Numbered from the stretch's first letter, positions 1-5,964 are shown. The stretch is 5,964 nt of DNA from Candidatus Kuenenia stuttgartensis (GCA_945861365.1 CAMAUH010000286.1:1-5964); one strand, 5' to 3'. Program-made: numbers and translations. Notes: generated by a model not told the origin, from the sequence alone.

Positions 1-674
1 CCGAGTTCGTCGAGTGGGCCGGCAAGAAGGTCGTGCTGCTCGAGCTCGACTTCCCGCGCAACACGCAGCTGCCCGCCGAGCTGAAGACGCAGAACGAGCA
101 GCTGCAGAAGCAGTTCGGCATCCGCGGCTTCCCGACCGTGCTGTTCCTCGACGGCGACGGCAAGCAGGTCGGCCAGCTCGGCTACAAGGCCGGCGGCCCC
201 GCCAACTGGATCAAGCTCGCCGAGGAGCAGATGACGCCGAAGGCCGCCGCGGCCGCCAGCGATGGTGAGTGGCTGACGAACTACGACGAAGCGATCGCCA
301 AGGCCAAGAAGGAGAAGAAGGTCGTCATCGCCGACTTCACCGGCAGCGACTGGTGCGGCTGGTGCATCAAGCTGAAGGACGAGGTCTTCAGCAAGCCCGA
401 GTTCAAGGAGTGGGCGAAGGACAACGCCGTGCTGCTCGAACTCGACTTCCCGCGCAACAAGAAGCTGCCCGAGGACCTGAAGAAGCAGAACGACAAGCTG
501 CAGCAGCAGTTCAAGATCGAGGGCTTCCCGACGGTCGTCTACCTCGACGGCACCGGCAAGGAACTGGGCCGCGGTGGCTATGTCGCCGGTGGCCCCGAAG
601 CGTGGATCGCCGCCGCCGAGAAGGAGGCCAAGATCAAGCCGAAGGGCAAGAAGGCCAAGAAGGACAAGAAGTGA
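1..674 (+). CDS. Tandem thioredoxin-like domain protein (5' end missing)
   Basis: The reading frame is open from base 3 and ends at TGA 672-674, leaving 223 visible residues; the true start lies before the window. The second, complete thioredoxin-like domain (visible residues about 88-212) carries GSDWCGWC with the redox pair Cys118 and Cys121 (CGWC at bases 354-365) and a GFPT segment with the expected cis-proline (Pro176). The first visible domain begins after its own active-site position, keeps its GFPT (Pro44), and is about 60% identical to the second over 80 residues by hand count. An Ala-rich linker joins the domains, and the protein ends in a Lys-rich tail (KIKPKGKKAKKDKK). By family knowledge this is a thioredoxin-fold disulfide reductase or isomerase-like protein of a type common in Planctomycetes and Verrucomicrobia; the partner is unknown. 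Export is plausible but cannot be judged without the N-terminus. Confidence 0.88.
   Translation, partial: EFVEWAGKKVVLLELDFPRNTQLPAELKTQNEQLQKQFGIRGFPTVLFLDGDGKQVGQLGYKAGGPANWIKLAEEQMTPKAAAAASDGEWLTNYDEAIAKAKKEKKVVIADFTGSDWCGWCIKLKDEVFSKPEFKEWAKDNAVLLELDFPRNKKLPEDLKKQNDKLQQQFKIEGFPTVVYLDGTGKELGRGGYVAGGPEAWIAAAEKEAKIKPKGKKAKKDKK
3..638 (+). repeat. In-frame tandem duplication of thioredoxin domain, 396-bp period
   Basis: The segment starting at base 3 (Glu-Phe-Val-Glu-Trp) recurs at base 399 (Glu-Phe-Lys-Glu-Trp), and the GGP codons at 192-200 recur at 588-596. Both pairs are offset by exactly 396 bases (132 codons), so no insertion or deletion has occurred between the copies over this span. 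The best conserved stretch encodes VLLELDFPRN, where about 30 bases (from 34 and from 430) differ at only one position. The 5' part of the first copy, including its active site, falls outside the window. Confidence 0.85.
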
Positions 675-792
675 CCGAGGGCGCGGGCGTCTGACCGCCT
701 GCGCCGGAGCGATCGCCCCCGCCCCCGCGCGATCTGTTCCGAACTGAGACTGCCGGTTCATCGCGCGCCGAACACGGGCCGATGAACCCGGC
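675..792. other. Intergenic spacer between thioredoxin-like and DUF4388 genes
   Basis: This 118-base C-rich gap contains no ORF I would call. It holds one short inverted repeat (711-734) but no T-tract after it, so an intrinsic terminator is not supported. A weak -10-like GATGAA at 781-786 ends six bases before the next gene's ATG, but I see no matching -35 element. Confidence 0.5.
711..734. repeat. Short inverted repeat, 6-bp arms with 12-base C-rich loop
   Basis: GATCGC at 711-716 pairs with GCGATC at 729-734. The arms do not extend in either direction and no run of T follows. It could be a weak hairpin after the thioredoxin-like gene or simply chance in GC-rich DNA. Confidence 0.3.
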
Positions 793-1617
793 ATGCAAGA
801 GGGCCCGATCAACGCAGCGACCGCCAATTCCCTGGTGCAGGGCTACTGCGACGACTTCGTCGCGCTGGCGGCGGTGCTGGCACAGACGCTCGAGCAGGCA
901 TCCATGCGTAGCGTCGACCTGCGGCCGAGCCGAGTCGGCATGCAGCGCATCGAGCAGGGCATGCGCGGCCTCGCCGACGCGATCCGCGAACTGCTCGACA
1001 AGCAGGCGCCAATGCCGAAAGCAGCAACCGCCGCCACGGCACCCGCGGCACCCGCCGCCGCCAAGGACCGGCCGCGCGCGGCCACCAGCCCCGAGCTGGC
1101 GAAGCCCCGTTCGTCGAACCAGACCCGCACGCTGAGGCCTACCGGTCGCCCGATGCAGCGCGGTGGCGTACTGCAGGGGACCACGCAGAGCATGCCGCTG
1201 CTGTCGGTGTTCCAGTTCGTCGGCCGCATGCGCAAGACCGGCACCATGCACGTGCACCTGCCGAAGGAAGAGATGGCGTTCGTGCTCGAGAGCGGGTGCA
1301 TCGTCTTCGCGACCACCGATCGCCTGGTCAACGAAGAGCGGCTCGGCGACATCCTCATCGAGCTGGAGTCCTGCACGCGCGAGCAACTCGACCGCATGAA
1401 GGAACTGGCCGCCGTGGTGGCCGACGACCTGTTCGGACAACAGGTGATCGAGACCGGCGTCGTCACGCGGCCGCAGGTGCTGAAAGCGCTCGAGGCGCAG
1501 GCCAAGCGACGCTTCTCGCGCTGCTGCAAGGTCACCGAGGCGAGCTACGAGTTCGTCGAGGGGCTGACCAACGTGACCGACTCGATGTTCCGCTTCCAAC
1601 CGGTCGCGATCGCCTGA
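793..1617 (+). CDS. DUF4388 (PATAN-like) domain protein
   Basis: This 274-residue protein has three parts. Residues about 10-72 are likely helical. Residues about 73-125 form an Ala/Pro/Arg-rich, probably disordered linker. Residues about 126-274 match the DUF4388 pattern: LQGTTQSMPLLSVFQFVGRM, then RKTGTMHV, then a hydrophobic strand and a Gly (FVLESGCIVFA). After this, RLGDILIELESCTREQLDRM and LFGQQVIETGVVTRPQVLKA resemble the paired helices of MshEN/GspE-N-type modules. In other bacteria DUF4388 proteins accompany two-component, gliding and type IV pilus regulation, so a cytosolic signalling or scaffold role is inferred, not shown. The start is secure: an in-frame TGA lies at 745-747 and ATG 793 is the first usable start codon after it. 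There is no clear Shine-Dalgarno. No signal peptide or membrane segment is visible. The Cys pair in RRFSRCCK (residues 244-245) has no known role. Confidence 0.8.
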   Translation: MQEGPINAATANSLVQGYCDDFVALAAVLAQTLEQASMRSVDLRPSRVGMQRIEQGMRGLADAIRELLDKQAPMPKAATAATAPAAPAAAKDRPRAATSPELAKPRSSNQTRTLRPTGRPMQRGGVLQGTTQSMPLLSVFQFVGRMRKTGTMHVHLPKEEMAFVLESGCIVFATTDRLVNEERLGDILIELESCTREQLDRMKELAAVVADDLFGQQVIETGVVTRPQVLKALEAQAKRRFSRCCKVTEASYEFVEGLTNVTDSMFRFQPVAIA

Positions 1618-1643
1618 CAACCAGGCTGCGCGCTGCCTATGGT
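1614..1643 (+). promoter_or_regulatory. Putative sigma-70-type promoter of the sulfatase gene, leaderless geometry
   Basis: CTGACA (1614-1619, one mismatch to TTGACA) is followed by an 18-base spacer and TATGGT (1638-1643, close to TATAAT). The -10 ends six bases before ATG 1650, so transcription would begin at or very near the start codon. The -35 element contains the TGA stop of the preceding gene. GGTGG at 1641-1645 could instead act as a poor Shine-Dalgarno. Confidence 0.45.
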
Positions 1644-1649
1644 GGCGCG

Positions 1650-3176
1650 ATGGCTCGGCCACGGCACGCCCTCCCGCTGCTCCCCCTGCTGGTCTGCGGC
1701 GCCTGCACGGCCCCCTCGCCGGCCGCACCGGCGAAGCGGCCCAACGTCGTGGTGTTCCTGGTCGACGACATGGGTTGGCAGGAGACGTCGGTCCCGTTCC
1801 ACACGGCCCCCACCGCGCTGAACGCCCGCTACCGCACGCCCGCGATGGAGCGCCTCGCCGCGACCGGCATGAAGTTCACGCAGGCGTACGCGTCCGCGGT
1901 CTGTTCGCCATCGCGCCTCAGCCTGATGACCGGCCAGAACGTCGCGCGCCACCGCGTCACCAACTGGACGCTGCGGCGCGGCGCCTCACCGGACAACCCA
2001 CATCCGACACTGACGCCGCCCGCCTGGAACGTGAACGGCTTCAGCAGCGACCCATCGATCGAGCGCACCATGCAGGGCGCGCCGCTGCCGGCGCTGCTGC
2101 ACGCCGCTGGCTACCGCACGATCCACGTCGGCAAGGCCCACTTCGGCGCCACCGACACGCCCGCCGCCGATCCGCGCCACCTCGGCTTCGACGTCAACAT
2201 CGCCGGCCATGCCGCCGGCGGCCCCGGCAGCTACCACGGCGAGCACGACTACAGCGCCGCCTGGCGCAAGGGCGACCGCATCTGGAACGTGCCCGACCTC
2301 GCCGCCTACCACGGCACCACCACCAACCTGACCGAAGCTCTGACGCGCGAAGCGATCCGTGAGGTCGAACAGGCGCACGCCGCGCACACGCCGTTCTTCC
2401 TCCACCTCTCGCACTATGCGATCCACGCGCCGTGGGAACCCGATGCCCGCTTCGTGCAGCGCTACGTCGACGCCGGCCTGCCGCCGCAGCAGGCCGCGCT
2501 GGCGTCGATGGTCGAGAGCATGGACCACTCGCTCGGCGCCGTGCTCGACACGCTCGATCGCCTCGGCATCGCCGATGACACGCTGGTGCTGTTCGTGTCC
2601 GACAACGGCTCGCCGCAGCAGTGCCCGCCGAACCTGCCGCTGCGCGGCCACAAGCTGTCGCCGTACGAAGGCGGCGTGCGCGTGCCGATGCTCGCGCGCT
2701 GGCCCGGCGTCACCGCGGCCGGTAGCACCTGCACGACGCCGGTCGTCATCGAGGACTGCCATGCGACGCTGCTCGCCGCCGCCGGCGTGCCGGCCACCGC
2801 GAGCGCGCCATTCCCGATCGACGGCGTGAGCTTCGAGCCGCAGCTGCGCGGCGCGGAACGTTCGCACGCACGCGCCTTCGTGTGGCACTACCCGCACCAC
2901 TACAGCGGCCAGGCGCCGTGGAGCGCGCTGCGCGTCGGCGACTGGAAGCTCGTCTACCACCACGCCGACCAGCGCCGCGAACTGTTCGACCTGGCGCACG
3001 ATCTCGGCGAACAGCACGACCTCGCCGCGCAGCAACCCGAACGCGTGGCTGCGCTCGCCGCCCAGCTGGGTGACCTGCTGCGCACGCGCGGAGCGCAGAT
3101 GCCGACCCGCAAGGACGACGGCGCGCCGGTGCCGTGGCCGGACCGAATCCCGGTCCCCGCCGACCTGCCGCGCTGA
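1650..3176 (+). CDS. Exported formylglycine-dependent sulfatase (arylsulfatase family)
   Basis: This 508-residue protein hydrolyses sulfate esters by family assignment. The N-terminus (MARPRH, then ALPLLPLLVCGACT) looks like an export signal. The lipobox is ambiguous (CGAC with Cys19, not the usual Leu at -3), so it may be a periplasmic/secreted protein or a lipoprotein. Metal ligands are Asp39-Asp40 (FLVDDMGW) and Asp318-Asn319 (VSDNGS). The signature CSPSRLSLMTG places the formylglycine precursor at Cys85 (codon 1902-1904) with Arg89. Lys162 and His164 (GKAHFG), His259 (HAPW) and Lys335 (GHKLSPYEGGVRVP) complete the classical active site. The C-terminal subdomain shows the usual LRVGDWKLVY and ELFDLAHDLGEQHDLA motifs. 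Length is normal for the family. ATG 1650 is chosen because the signal peptide starts there; the frame is open further upstream, but that part only shadows the preceding gene. Cys85 needs a formylglycine-generating or anSME enzyme, not encoded here. Substrate cannot be deduced; sulfated polysaccharide is a reasonable guess for a planctomycete. Confidence 0.94.
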   Translation: MARPRHALPLLPLLVCGACTAPSPAAPAKRPNVVVFLVDDMGWQETSVPFHTAPTALNARYRTPAMERLAATGMKFTQAYASAVCSPSRLSLMTGQNVARHRVTNWTLRRGASPDNPHPTLTPPAWNVNGFSSDPSIERTMQGAPLPALLHAAGYRTIHVGKAHFGATDTPAADPRHLGFDVNIAGHAAGGPGSYHGEHDYSAAWRKGDRIWNVPDLAAYHGTTTNLTEALTREAIREVEQAHAAHTPFFLHLSHYAIHAPWEPDARFVQRYVDAGLPPQQAALASMVESMDHSLGAVLDTLDRLGIADDTLVLFVSDNGSPQQCPPNLPLRGHKLSPYEGGVRVPMLARWPGVTAAGSTCTTPVVIEDCHATLLAAAGVPATASAPFPIDGVSFEPQLRGAERSHARAFVWHYPHHYSGQAPWSALRVGDWKLVYHHADQRRELFDLAHDLGEQHDLAAQQPERVAALAAQLGDLLRTRGAQMPTRKDDGAPVPWPDRIPVPADLPR

Positions 3177-3193
3177 ACGTGCCCACGGCGCGC

Positions 3194-3221
3194 TTGACGC
3201 TCCGACTGCACCCGCGATAAC
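3194..3221 (+). promoter_or_regulatory. Putative sigma-70-type promoter of ligA, leaderless geometry
   Basis: TTGACG (3194-3199, five of six matches to TTGACA) is separated by 16 bases from GATAAC (3216-3221, four of six matches to TATAAT). Six bases remain before the GTG start at 3228, so the predicted transcription start coincides with the start codon. No Shine-Dalgarno could fit in between. An in-frame TGA at 3195-3197 and the lack of any other start codon after it force translation to begin at 3228. Confidence 0.55.
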
Positions 3222-3227
3222 GGCCGT

Positions 3228-5240
3228 GTGACAGTCGAGAACGAACTGCAATCGCTGCGCGCCCGCATCCGCGCCGCCGACGACCAGTACTACAACCGTG
3301 GCCACAGCGACCTCACGGACGCCGACTACGACGTGCTGTTCGTGCAGCTCCGCAAGCTGGAGCAGGCGCACCCGGACCTGGTCACGCAAGACTCGCCGAC
3401 GCAGCGCGTCGGCGCGCCGCTGCCGAAGGGCAACTCGTTCCCGACCGTCGCCCACCTCGAGCCGATGGGCAGCATCGAGTCGCTGATGGCGGCCGACGAA
3501 GTGCGCGAGTTCGCGGCGCGCGCACGCAAGCTGCTGGCGCTGCCCGACGACGCGGTGCTGCAGTGGGCGTGCGAACCGAAGCTCGACGGCGCCTCGGCCA
3601 ACCTGCTCTACGAACACGGCGTGCTGGTGCGCGGCCTGTCGCGCGGCGACGGCTCGCAGGGCGAAGACCTGACGCAGAACCTGCGCACGATCCGCAACCT
3701 GCCGATGCGCCTGCACGGTGACGGTCCGTTCCCGGCGCGCATCGAGATCCGCGGCGAAGTGATCATGAGCAAGGCCGGCTTCGCGCGGCTGCAGGAACGC
3801 GAGGAGACCAGCAGCGAGGGCCAGTTCCGCAACGCGCGCAACACCACCGCCGGCACGCTGAAGCTGCAGGATCCGCGCGTCGTGAAGCGCCGGCCGCTCG
3901 ACTTCTTCGCGTTCGCGATCGGCCACTGCGACGGCATCACGTTCGCGACGCACACCGCCCTGCGCGCGCAGCTGCAGGAATGGGGCTTCCAGATCGCGAC
4001 ACCGTTCGAACTCGTGAACGACCTCGACGGCGTGCTCGCCTACCGCGATCGGCTGCAGCAGCAGCGCGACGGACTGGACTACGAGCTCGACGGCACCGTC
4101 GCCAAGGTCGACCGCTTCGACTACCAGCAGCAGCTCGGCCGCACGTCGCGCACGCCGCGCTGGGCGCTCGCCTACAAGTTCGTGCCGCGCCTCGCGCAGA
4201 CGCGCGTGCTGCAGATCGGCGCGCAGGTCGGCCGCACCGGTGCCGTGACGCCGGTCGCGCACCTCGAGCCGGTCGACCTCGCCGGCGTCACCGTGCGCAA
4301 CGCGTCGCTGCACAACTGGGCTCTGCTGCAGGAACGCGACGTGCGCCAAGGCGACCTCGTCGAGATCCAGCGCGCCGGCGACGTGATCCCCGAGGTCGTG
4401 CGCGTGCTGCTCGACCAGCGGCCCGCCGACTCGACGCCGCCGGCCCCACCGAGCCAGTGCCCGGCCTGCGCGGGCCCACTGCAGCAGGAAGGCAAGTTCG
4501 TCTACTGCAGCAACCTCGACTGCGCGGCGCAGCTGGTCGGCCGCCTCGTGCACCTGGCCGGCCGCCGCGCGTTCGACATCGAGGGTCTCGGCCCGAAGCA
4601 GGCCGAGCAGCTCGTGCAGGGCAAGCTCGTCACGTCGGTCGAGGACCTGTTCACGCTCGCAGCCAAACGCCCGCAACTACTCGAACTCGAGCGCTGGGGC
4701 GAACGCAGCACGCAGGCGCTGCTCGACCAGATCGACCGCGCACGCACGCCGCCGCTGGCGCGCTTCCTCAACGGCATCGGCATCCGCCACGTCGGCGAGA
4801 CCACCGCGAAGGACCTCGCCAGCCACTTCGGTTCGCTCGAGCGCCTCGCCGGCGCCAACGCGGAAGCGCTGATGGCGGTCGACGGCGTCGGCGAAGAGGT
4901 CGCCACCGCGATCCGCGAGTTCTTCAGTTCGCCGAAGAACACAGCCACGCTGCAGGCACTGACCGCCGCCGGCGTCGTGCCGCAGACCGCCGAGCCGCAG
5001 GGCGCGGGCCCGTTGTCGGGGCGCGTGTTCGTGTTCACCGGCGGCCTCACGACGATGTCGCGTGACGACGCCAAGGCGAAGGTCGAAGCGCTCGGTGCGC
5101 GCACCGCCGGCAGCATCAGCAAGAAGATCACCGATGTCGTCGCCGGCGCGGATGCCGGCAGCAAGCTCGAGAAGGCGCAGAGCCTCGGCCTCACCATCCA
5201 CGACGAAGCGGCGTTCCAGGCGCTGCTGGACTCGCTGTGA
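3228..5240 (+). CDS. ligA: NAD-dependent DNA ligase LigA
   Basis: This enzyme seals 3'-OH/5'-phosphate nicks during replication and repair, using NAD+ to adenylate its active-site lysine. At 670 residues it has full family length, and all domains are in order. Domain Ia (about 1-65) has YYN, TDADYD and DSPTQRVG. The adenylation domain has EPKLDG with nucleophile Lys118, then Glu177 (IRGEVIM), RNTTAGTLK, LDGTVAKVD with Lys293, and RWALAYKF with Lys317. The OB fold (about 325-400) has GRTGAVTPVAHLEPV. A four-Cys zinc finger follows (Cys411, Cys414, Cys427, Cys432). Helix-hairpin-helix repeats include GIGIRHVGETTAKDLASHFG and VDGVGEEVATAI, and a BRCT domain spans about 593-670. The GTG start is the only possible one, because an in-frame TGA lies at 3195. 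The loop usually reading PMLSLDNAF here reads PMGSIESLM (79-87). The stop overlaps the next start by GTGA, suggesting co-translation with the two genes downstream. Confidence 0.98.
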   Translation: MTVENELQSLRARIRAADDQYYNRGHSDLTDADYDVLFVQLRKLEQAHPDLVTQDSPTQRVGAPLPKGNSFPTVAHLEPMGSIESLMAADEVREFAARARKLLALPDDAVLQWACEPKLDGASANLLYEHGVLVRGLSRGDGSQGEDLTQNLRTIRNLPMRLHGDGPFPARIEIRGEVIMSKAGFARLQEREETSSEGQFRNARNTTAGTLKLQDPRVVKRRPLDFFAFAIGHCDGITFATHTALRAQLQEWGFQIATPFELVNDLDGVLAYRDRLQQQRDGLDYELDGTVAKVDRFDYQQQLGRTSRTPRWALAYKFVPRLAQTRVLQIGAQVGRTGAVTPVAHLEPVDLAGVTVRNASLHNWALLQERDVRQGDLVEIQRAGDVIPEVVRVLLDQRPADSTPPAPPSQCPACAGPLQQEGKFVYCSNLDCAAQLVGRLVHLAGRRAFDIEGLGPKQAEQLVQGKLVTSVEDLFTLAAKRPQLLELERWGERSTQALLDQIDRARTPPLARFLNGIGIRHVGETTAKDLASHFGSLERLAGANAEALMAVDGVGEEVATAIREFFSSPKNTATLQALTAAGVVPQTAEPQGAGPLSGRVFVFTGGLTTMSRDDAKAKVEALGARTAGSISKKITDVVAGADAGSKLEKAQSLGLTIHDEAAFQALLDSL

Positions 5241-5338
5241 ACAAGTCGCTGCTGCACGTGCTGCGCATCGTCGCGCTGGGAATCGCGCTCGGCGTCGTGC
5301 TGTACGTCGGCTATCTCGCGATCGGCATGCTGCCGTGA
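5237..5338 (+). CDS. Single-pass membrane mini-protein (33 aa), function unknown
   Basis: A 33-residue ORF starts at GTG 5237-5239, overlapping the ligA stop in GTGA, and ends at TGA 5336-5338, which overlaps the next gene's GTG. The peptide is a short polar start (NKSLLH) followed by about 22 mostly hydrophobic residues with regularly placed glycines (LGIALGVVLYVGYLAIGM), as expected of one transmembrane helix; Arg10 near the start favours an inside N-terminus. I do not recognise a family. The case for a real gene is the exact fit between two four-base overlaps and the clear membrane-helix composition. It could alternatively be a coupling ORF whose translation only carries ribosomes to the kinase gene. 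Confidence 0.6.
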   Translation: MNKSLLHVLRIVALGIALGVVLYVGYLAIGMLP

Positions 5339-5964
5339 CCGCCGAGCACGCACTCAACCGCCTAGCCAAGCCCGCCTGCTATCCGCACGCGCCCGCCGCG
5401 GTGCGCCTCGTGCAGACGCATCTGTCGGTCGTCTGCCTGACCGGCGAGCTCGTCTACAAGCTGAAGAAGGCGGTGACGCTGCCGTTCGTCGACTTCGCAC
5501 CGCTCACAGCGAGGCGGCAGGCGTGCCGCGACGAAGTGCGCCTGAACCGCCGGCTATGCCCGGACACCTACCTCGGCACCGCGTCGCTGCGGCCCGGCCC
5601 CGATGGCGAACTCCGCTTCGCGGCACTCGGCGACGACGAGAACCCCGCCGACGTCGACGTCGCTGTGGTGATGCGCACGCTGCCGCACGAACGCATGCTC
5701 GACGAGCTGCTGCGCACGCACACGGTGACGGCCGCGGAGATCGAAGCGCTCGCACGCCTCGTCGCCGCGTTCCACGCGCGCAGCGAACCGGTGCCCGCCG
5801 CGGTCGCCACCGCCACGCCGCAGCAGCTGGTCGGCTTCGCGGCGGCCAACTTCCACGAACTCGCGGCGCTGCCCCACGGGCAGCCAGAATCGCTGCTGCA
5901 AGCACTCGCGAACGCCAGCGCCGCCGACTTCGCGCAGCTGCTGCCGACGCTGCAGCAACGCGCT
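5335..5964 (+). CDS. Aminoglycoside phosphotransferase-like kinase, COG2187 type (3' end missing)
   Basis: The frame opens at GTG 5335, overlapping the preceding stop in GTGA, and stays open to the window end, giving 210 residues. The N-terminus matches the family annotated as aminoglycoside phosphotransferase or 'bifunctional APH/ATP-binding protein': CYPHAP (15-20), THLSVVCLTGELVYKLKKAV (28-47), PFVDF (50-54), RRQACRDEVRLNRRLCPDTY (60-79), then VVMRTLPHERMLDELL (111-126) and LARLVAAFHARSE (139-151). VYKLKK probably supplies the ATP-contacting lysine (Lys42 or Lys44) and Glu67 its partner, by analogy with the kinase fold. The catalytic Asp motif lies beyond the window. Many relatives also carry a C-terminal P-loop kinase domain (COG0645); whether this one does is not visible. 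No natural substrate is established for these proteins, and a resistance role should not be assumed. No signal peptide; cytosolic. Confidence 0.82.
   Translation, partial: MTAEHALNRLAKPACYPHAPAAVRLVQTHLSVVCLTGELVYKLKKAVTLPFVDFAPLTARRQACRDEVRLNRRLCPDTYLGTASLRPGPDGELRFAALGDDENPADVDVAVVMRTLPHERMLDELLRTHTVTAAEIEALARLVAAFHARSEPVPAAVATATPQQLVGFAAANFHELAALPHGQPESLLQALANASAADFAQLLPTLQQRA

Noticed and set aside
711..734. Intrinsic terminator after the thioredoxin-like gene
   Set aside because: The stem is only 6 bp with a 12-base loop and no T-tract follows, so it is listed only as an inverted repeat.
782..1135. Plus-strand ORF starting at ATG 782
   Set aside because: It is out of frame with the DUF4388 gene and its translation is Arg/Pro/Ser-rich without any motif.
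1296..1649. Extension of the sulfatase frame upstream into the DUF4388 gene
   Set aside because: This part is an Arg-rich shadow of the DUF4388 gene; the signal peptide begins at ATG 1650, with a plausible promoter just before it.
634..1728. A 364-codon minus-strand open frame
   Set aside because: It covers the DUF4388 gene in antisense, is rich in Arg/Gly/Ala, and shows no family motif.
1986..4676. An 896-codon open frame on the minus strand
   Set aside because: It lies antisense to the sulfatase and ligA, both with complete family motifs. Its translation is Arg/Ala/Val/Glu-rich low-complexity sequence with no recognisable domain, typical of open antisense frames in GC-rich codon-biased genes.
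5504..5958. Minus-strand open frames near the right end
   Set aside because: They are shadows of the plus-strand kinase-like gene, whose conserved motifs (VYKLKK, RDEVRLNRRL, FHARSE) are clear.
5335..5964. Calling the last gene an aminoglycoside resistance gene
   Set aside because: The motifs fit the COG2187-type family, whose 'aminoglycoside phosphotransferase' label comes from fold similarity; nothing in the sequence supports antibiotic modification.

Overview
This is a GC-rich window (roughly two thirds G+C by eye) in which every supported gene lies on the plus strand. The gene content is a tandem thioredoxin-like protein with the GSDWCGWC signature, a DUF4388 (PATAN-type) protein, an exported formylglycine sulfatase, and NAD-dependent DNA ligase. 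Together with the GTG starts and weak Shine-Dalgarno signals, this best suggests a planctomycete or another PVC-group bacterium. That placement is an inference from gene style; no rRNA or other phylogenetic marker apart from ligA is present. I see no mobile element, CRISPR array, tRNA or rRNA.

Layout from left to right: (1) 1-674, the 3' part of a gene for a protein with at least two thioredoxin-like domains repeated at an exact 396-bp period. (2) 675-792, a 118-bp spacer with a small inverted repeat. (3) 793-1617, a 274-residue protein with an N-terminal helical region, an Ala/Pro-rich linker and a C-terminal DUF4388-like domain. (4) 1650-3176, a 508-residue exported sulfatase with its catalytic residues in place. 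(5) 3228-5240, ligA, 670 residues, with all domains of a NAD+-dependent DNA ligase. (6) 5237-5338, a 33-residue single-pass membrane mini-protein. (7) 5335-5964, the N-terminal 210 residues of a kinase-like protein of the aminoglycoside phosphotransferase type (COG2187 style), running off the window.

The last three genes look like one translationally coupled unit: the ligA stop and mini-protein start share GTGA, and the mini-protein stop and kinase start again share GTGA. The sulfatase and ligA each appear to have their own promoter, placed so that the -10 element ends six bases before the start codon. That is the geometry expected of leaderless mRNAs, and neither gene has a convincing Shine-Dalgarno sequence. 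The upstream genes are functionally unrelated to one another and look like ordinary chromosomal neighbours.

I did not find a clearly new multi-gene system. The items most worth checking are the leaderless promoter geometry, the overlooked membrane mini-protein in the ligA operon, the exact-period thioredoxin duplication, and an unusual nucleotide-pocket loop in LigA.
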